Origin: JAAZFF01 sp964405775
GTDB lineage: Bacteria; Verrucomicrobiota; Kiritimatiellia; RFP12; UBA3636
DNA: 10,279 nucleotides
Assembly (NCBI GenBank): GCA_964405775.1
Contig: CAYOPG010000077.1
Coordinates: 1-10,279 of the forward strand
Direction of reading: 5' to 3'
This document shows, piece by piece, positions 7,335 through 10,279 of this stretch. How positions within the stretch are numbered: the stretch's first letter is position 1; each line of letters starts with the position of its first letter. The notes beneath the pieces were generated by a model. That model searched no databases, was not told the origin of the DNA, and saw only the letters and a program-made list of their open reading frames with translations. Both the position numbers and the translations under genes were made by a program.

Positions 7335-8119
7335 TTACTGTCCTCTTGTTTTTTCTTTGCGGCCGGATCATCGCGTTCCATTCGCACAATCACTGGCGAG
7401 CCCCAGAGCCGCGTAAAGCAGATTGCCCTGAAGACGCCCTCGATGAATGCGGAGAGCGGCTTGCATTTCAATGCGCGGTGCACCACCATAGGAAGGAAGA
7501 ACTGTACGAACCTTCCGGTCCGCACGTATCCGACAGCCTCGAACGCCGTATCCACCTCGGAGTGGCGGAAAAGCCGCCACTCGCGCGTGTTTTTCTCGTA
7601 TTTTTTCTTTGCGCTGAATAGTGCCGGAGCGCCGGCATTCAGGCTCTGGCTCGTAGGGTAGTCTGTCACCACAACTCTTTTTGAGACGCGGCACATCTCC
7701 GCCACCAGCTTCTCCCATTGACCGCAGTGGGTCAGCATACGCACTGCGACCACGGCGTCAAAGCTTTTATCGGGGTACGGCAGCTCAATCACGTTACCAA
7801 CCTTGAATCCACATTTGCCCGATTCAACAAGGTCGTTGATCCGGTGGCGGCAGGACTCCGCGCTGCCGAGCACTTCGACTTGATAGCCATAACGCACGAG
7901 CGGACGCGCCAGCTGACCATGTCCGCCGCCGACATCCAGAATTTTGGCGCCAGCCTCGACTTTGCCACGCAGCAGGGCGAGCACCCCGCGTTCCTGCACG
8001 GCGAGCATCCATTCGCCGACCGCGCCGCGAAACCGCGTGGCGTAGTCGTCGTTTGACGTTTCAATGTCAGCCGTTTCCGGGAACGGCGTCACCGTTTGAT
8101 CTGTACCCGCTTCGTTCAT
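7331..8119 (-). CDS. Class I SAM-dependent methyltransferase
   Basis: The 262-residue protein has the SAM-binding motif I, KILDVGGGHGQLARPL (59-74), a following acidic-strand region around VEVLGSAESC (81-90), and ELPYPDKSFDAVVAVRMLTH (112-131), the motif II-III area of Methyltransf_11/UbiE-type enzymes. VVVTDYP (149-155) matches the later core strand. The C-terminal part has a hydrophobic stretch (about 203-214) that may hold the substrate. Methyl acceptor unknown; the neighbours make a lipid or a lipid-linked compound plausible (inference). The ATG at 8119 overlaps the lipoprotein stop as ATGA and has no obvious ribosome binding site, so it probably depends on coupled translation. The lysine-rich end (KKKQEDSK) is unremarkable. 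Confidence 0.85.
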   Translation of the reverse strand: MNEAGTDQTVTPFPETADIETSNDDYATRFRGAVGEWMLAVQERGVLALLRGKVEAGAKILDVGGGHGQLARPLVRYGYQVEVLGSAESCRHRINDLVESGKCGFKVGNVIELPYPDKSFDAVVAVRMLTHCGQWEKLVAEMCRVSKRVVVTDYPTSQSLNAGAPALFSAKKKYEKNTREWRLFRHSEVDTAFEAVGYVRTGRFVQFFLPMVVHRALKCKPLSAFIEGVFRAICFTRLWGSPVIVRMERDDPAAKKKQEDSK

Positions 8120-9783
8120 TTGAGCAATGCGCGCTGCTCCTTGATATAGTCTTCAGTCTCTTTGCCCGCCTTGTTTCCTTCGAGCGCTTTCGTATACCAT
8201 TCGTCTGCGGCGGCGTATGCCTTGGCGGCTTCATCGGCCTTGCCGGCTTCTGTCAAAATGTCCCCGATTCTTTTCTCGTTATTGCCCATTATGGTCGGAT
8301 GGCTGAATGTTATAGAAGTCACGGGGTCAACGACGTCTTCCTTGCCCAGCACCCCCATGAATTCACGGAAATACTTCACAGCGTTATCATAGTCTTTCTC
8401 CAGAAGAGCCTTGTGCGCGCGCACTTTGGCGATTGACATCTTGTGCCATGCCTCGTCATGCTGGTTGAATCCTTTTTCGAGTATCTCAATCGCACGCCCG
8501 TAGTCCTCGACCATGAAGCACATGTCAAGCATATACAACCTCATTGCTTCATTGAGCGAATCGTCTGTAAGCTGGGGAAGAAGTTTCTCTCCGAGCAGAA
8601 GAGTTTTGGCGGTTGTGTCTTGGTCCGCCAATACGCCATAGAAGTTGTTGGCGAAGACTGTGAACAACTGCTCCGCAGGAAGATCCCACTGCATCAGCTT
8701 CTCTAGTCTTTCCGGGTATGCCGATATGCCGAGCGACCCCGGGCGGAAAACGACCGCGGCCCACTCGCGCGCGCATGCGAAACGGGTCTGGGGAACCTTG
8801 GACGCGTTTGAGTCCTCAAGCAAAGCACCGGCGACGGCGTCCGACATATCCGGCTTCCCGGCTTTCGTAGCAGAGGTCATGGCGAAGCGTATCGCAGGCA
8901 ATAGCTGCGCGTCCGGTAGCGTCGACGTTAGCTCCGGCATACGTGCAGTCACTTTTTCCCAGGCGCTATTCGCAGCGTCGGCATACACCTGCAGAACCGT
9001 GCCAACGTTTTTCAACTCCGTGGCGTCTTTTTTGTCTGAACCCGCGATCGCCTCCACAATCTTTTCGACCACACTCACGTTTCCATCATTTACCGCACGG
9101 CGTCCGTGCATCTCAACCAGTGGGGCGAACTTTGCAGCATCGTATTTGTTTACCCCCGCCAGCAAAGTCTCGACCATTTCATCGTATCTGGCGGTACGGT
9201 ACAGGCTGTTGACAAGCCAGTCATCAGCCGTCATGCGCAAATTCTCGCCAATATCCTGCGTGGCGAGTATGCGCGCCCATTCAAGCGCACCCTCCTCATC
9301 TCCAACATTCAGGTACGCGCCGTAAATTGCATCGAACCCTGGCTCGGCGATTTCCGGCATAGTACGCAGGCCGTTCAGGTACTGCTCCTTTGCCGGTTCG
9401 AACTGCCCCGTGCCCAGAAAGTACCTGATCATGGTGTTGAACAGCGGCTCCTTAAGTTTTTCGAACTCCTCCTTGTCCATGGCACCAAGGAACAGGTTGT
9501 TAGCCGCGTTTGTCTGCCCTTCCATGATGAGTTGGTCAACATCCGACAAAAGGGAATACATAACCGAGTCATCCACGACAAAATCGGATGGGAGCACTTC
9601 CGCGGTATCCCCCGCCTCACTTGCTACCGGCCCAGGTCCCGTGTCTGCCGCCTTGACCGCTTCTTTTGCGTTCGCTCCAGCTTCCGCCTCCGCCTGATTG
9701 TTTTTATTGCCACAGCCCGCGATTAAAAACGCAAGCGCCCAAGCCCCCATGCATATTGTTGATACGGTTTTTGTGAAGTTCAT
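8116..9783 (-). CDS. Tetratricopeptide-type repeat lipoprotein, first gene of the operon
   Basis: The 555-residue protein starts with a lipoprotein signal peptide: basic MNFTK, a hydrophobic core (about 9-22) and the lipobox IAGC with the lipidated cysteine at 24. The next residue is glycine, not aspartate, so by the E. coli sorting rule it would go to the outer membrane. A low-complexity Ala/Glu/Gly linker follows (about 30-60). The remainder is helical with repeated TPR-like units, such as GTGQFEPAKEQYLNGLRTMP, DYGRAIEILEKGFNQHDEAW, KDYDNAVKYFREF and AGKADEAAKAYAAADEWYTK. Such proteins generally act as scaffolds; no partner is identifiable. Start and SD are good: GGAG lies eight bases before the ATG. 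It is followed with a 4-base overlap by the methyltransferase. Confidence 0.85.
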   Translation of the reverse strand: MNFTKTVSTICMGAWALAFLIAGCGNKNNQAEAEAGANAKEAVKAADTGPGPVASEAGDTAEVLPSDFVVDDSVMYSLLSDVDQLIMEGQTNAANNLFLGAMDKEEFEKLKEPLFNTMIRYFLGTGQFEPAKEQYLNGLRTMPEIAEPGFDAIYGAYLNVGDEEGALEWARILATQDIGENLRMTADDWLVNSLYRTARYDEMVETLLAGVNKYDAAKFAPLVEMHGRRAVNDGNVSVVEKIVEAIAGSDKKDATELKNVGTVLQVYADAANSAWEKVTARMPELTSTLPDAQLLPAIRFAMTSATKAGKPDMSDAVAGALLEDSNASKVPQTRFACAREWAAVVFRPGSLGISAYPERLEKLMQWDLPAEQLFTVFANNFYGVLADQDTTAKTLLLGEKLLPQLTDDSLNEAMRLYMLDMCFMVEDYGRAIEILEKGFNQHDEAWHKMSIAKVRAHKALLEKDYDNAVKYFREFMGVLGKEDVVDPVTSITFSHPTIMGNNEKRIGDILTEAGKADEAAKAYAAADEWYTKALEGNKAGKETEDYIKEQRALLK

Positions 9784-9791
9784 AATTATTT

Positions 9792-9830
9792 CTCCAAATG
9801 GAGTGTGCCGCCGATTTATGTGACAACATA
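9792..9830 (-). promoter_or_regulatory. Leader and ribosome binding site of the operon, with small inverted repeats
   Basis: The Shine-Dalgarno GGAG (plus-strand CTCC at 9792-9795) is itself half of a CTCCATTTGGAG inverted repeat (9792-9803), so its own complement lies directly upstream and could partly mask it. Further upstream is a TATGT/ACATA repeat (9817-9830) with a 4-base loop. Both stems are short and may be chance. Confidence 0.35.
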
Positions 9831-9864
9831 CACCACGATATCCTTTGACACTCAGAACGGCGCA

Positions 9865-9893
9865 ATTCTAACACAATAAAATTATGGGTGCAA
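9865..9893 (-). promoter_or_regulatory. Candidate sigma70-type promoter of the five-gene operon
   Basis: On the minus strand, TTGCAC (9888-9893) precedes a 17-base spacer and TAGAAT (9865-9870), which matches the -10 consensus at five of six. A TG dinucleotide one base before the -10 makes it an extended -10, compensating for the weak -35 (three of six). Initiation near 9858 would give a leader of about 75 bases. The surrounding sequence is AT-rich relative to the genes. Prediction by eye only. Confidence 0.5.
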
Positions 9894-10279
9894 CAGCCTG
9901 GATTCACGCAATTCCCAAATAAAGTGCAAAGCTCTCAAAGAGCGCCTGAGTGCTTCCACATGATTGAGAGCAATTTCCAAGAAAAAAGGAGAAGTCCCGA
10001 GAAGATCATACATAACGGCTTACTACTTGCTTGCCAGAACATTTGCTGATACTATTACCCGCATCTGGGACGCCATTTGCGTCTTTTCTGTTCAGGCGAA
10101 AACAAAATTGCCGCCTGTCACTGGCCGGCGTATCACGACGAGCCACGTTGGCGGTGCTTTGTGCCGGAAGGACGCGGGGAATGGGATATCTTGAAGAAAT
10201 TGATAACGCGCAAAATGAAATTCGATCACTAGCATCCCATAGTGGTCAGGAAACGGGCAAGCCGCCCCCTTTCCCCCTT
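9894..10279. other. Right-end region without a confident gene
   Basis: No reading frame here has a recognisable domain. A weak 5-bp hairpin (GCTCT/AGAGC, 9931-9943) and a GACGC/GCGTC hairpin followed by TTTT (10069-10087, rightward) are visible; the latter could be a weak terminator. Three rightward frames compete: one from 9960 with a single stop at 10047 (listed separately), one from a TTG at 9964 to 10194, and one open from 10016 to the window edge. In the last, an ATG at 10181 is preceded by AAGGA at eight bases, and could be the start of a gene continuing outside the window. Confidence 0.4.
9960..10232 (+). pseudogene. Possible decayed small gene with one in-frame stop
   Basis: From the ATG at 9960 the frame reads about 29 codons, meets TGA at 10047-10049, and then stays open for 60 codons to TAG at 10230-10232. 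The downstream peptide (for example YHDEPRWRCFVPEGRGEWDI) looks protein-like in composition, and its codons have mostly G or C in the third position. No homologue is recognised. There is no clear ribosome binding site and no good restart after the TGA. It could be a gene remnant or simply a chance open frame; other frames over the same bases are also open. Confidence 0.2.

Noticed and set aside
6957..7661. Long plus-strand open frame (234 codons) opposite the epimerase and methyltransferase genes
   Set aside because: It is antisense to two genes with clear catalytic motifs and has no recognisable domain.
8645..9325. Plus-strand open frame (226 codons) opposite the TPR lipoprotein gene
   Set aside because: It has a Ser/Ala-rich antisense composition and no domain. 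The opposite strand has a signal peptide, a lipobox and TPR-like repeats.
10181..10279. Possible start of a rightward gene running off the window
   Set aside because: The start has a plausible ribosome binding site, but the 33 visible residues end in a proline-rich low-complexity stretch and competing frames cover the same bases. It is noted in the right-end region but not called as a gene.

Overview
This window looks like chromosomal DNA from a Gram-negative bacterium. It encodes a lipoprotein with a clear lipobox, a phospholipid acyltransferase/flippase fusion, an inverting-type family 2 glycosyltransferase and the tail of a sensor kinase. Moderate-to-high GC, dense packing and the giant LplT-PlsC-acyl-ACP synthetase fusion would fit the PVC group or a deltaproteobacterial-type lineage. 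The taxonomic guess is weak because there is no rRNA or marker gene. I see no mobile element, CRISPR array, tRNA or rRNA.

Layout from left to right. (1) Positions 1-61 hold the last codons of a rightward gene whose end reads like the G2-box end of a histidine kinase ATPase domain. A long hairpin (79-126) separates it from a convergent leftward pair. (2) The pair is a PP-loop sulfurtransferase-like gene (1214-2227) followed, after 30 bases, by a family 2 glycosyltransferase (131-1183). The PP-loop gene has its own plausible sigma70-type promoter, and a perfect 10-bp inverted repeat overlaps that promoter's -10 and the leader. (3) A 351-base gap (2228-2578) has no convincing gene. It carries several inverted repeats, including a 7-bp hairpin just past the next operon's stop codon. 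(4) A tightly coupled five-gene leftward operon runs from 9783 to 2579. In transcription order it encodes a TPR lipoprotein, a SAM methyltransferase, an NAD-dependent epimerase-like SDR, a TM1266-family ACT-like small protein and the 1157-residue LplT/PlsC/AMP-ligase fusion. Every junction is a start/stop overlap (ATGA, ATGA, TGATG, ATGA), so translation is probably coupled. A promoter with an extended -10 lies at 9865-9893. (5) The right end (9894-10279) has no confident gene, but contains a possible decayed reading frame.

How the genes might work together (inference): the operon joins an outer-membrane lipoprotein, two small-molecule-modifying enzymes and a membrane enzyme that moves and re-acylates lysophospholipids. 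This suggests remodelling or modification of an envelope lipid. The odd member is the ACT-like protein, whose family is best known from [FeFe]-hydrogenase maturation loci. It sits in the operon with no hydrogenase gene in view, which makes this operon the main candidate for something undescribed.
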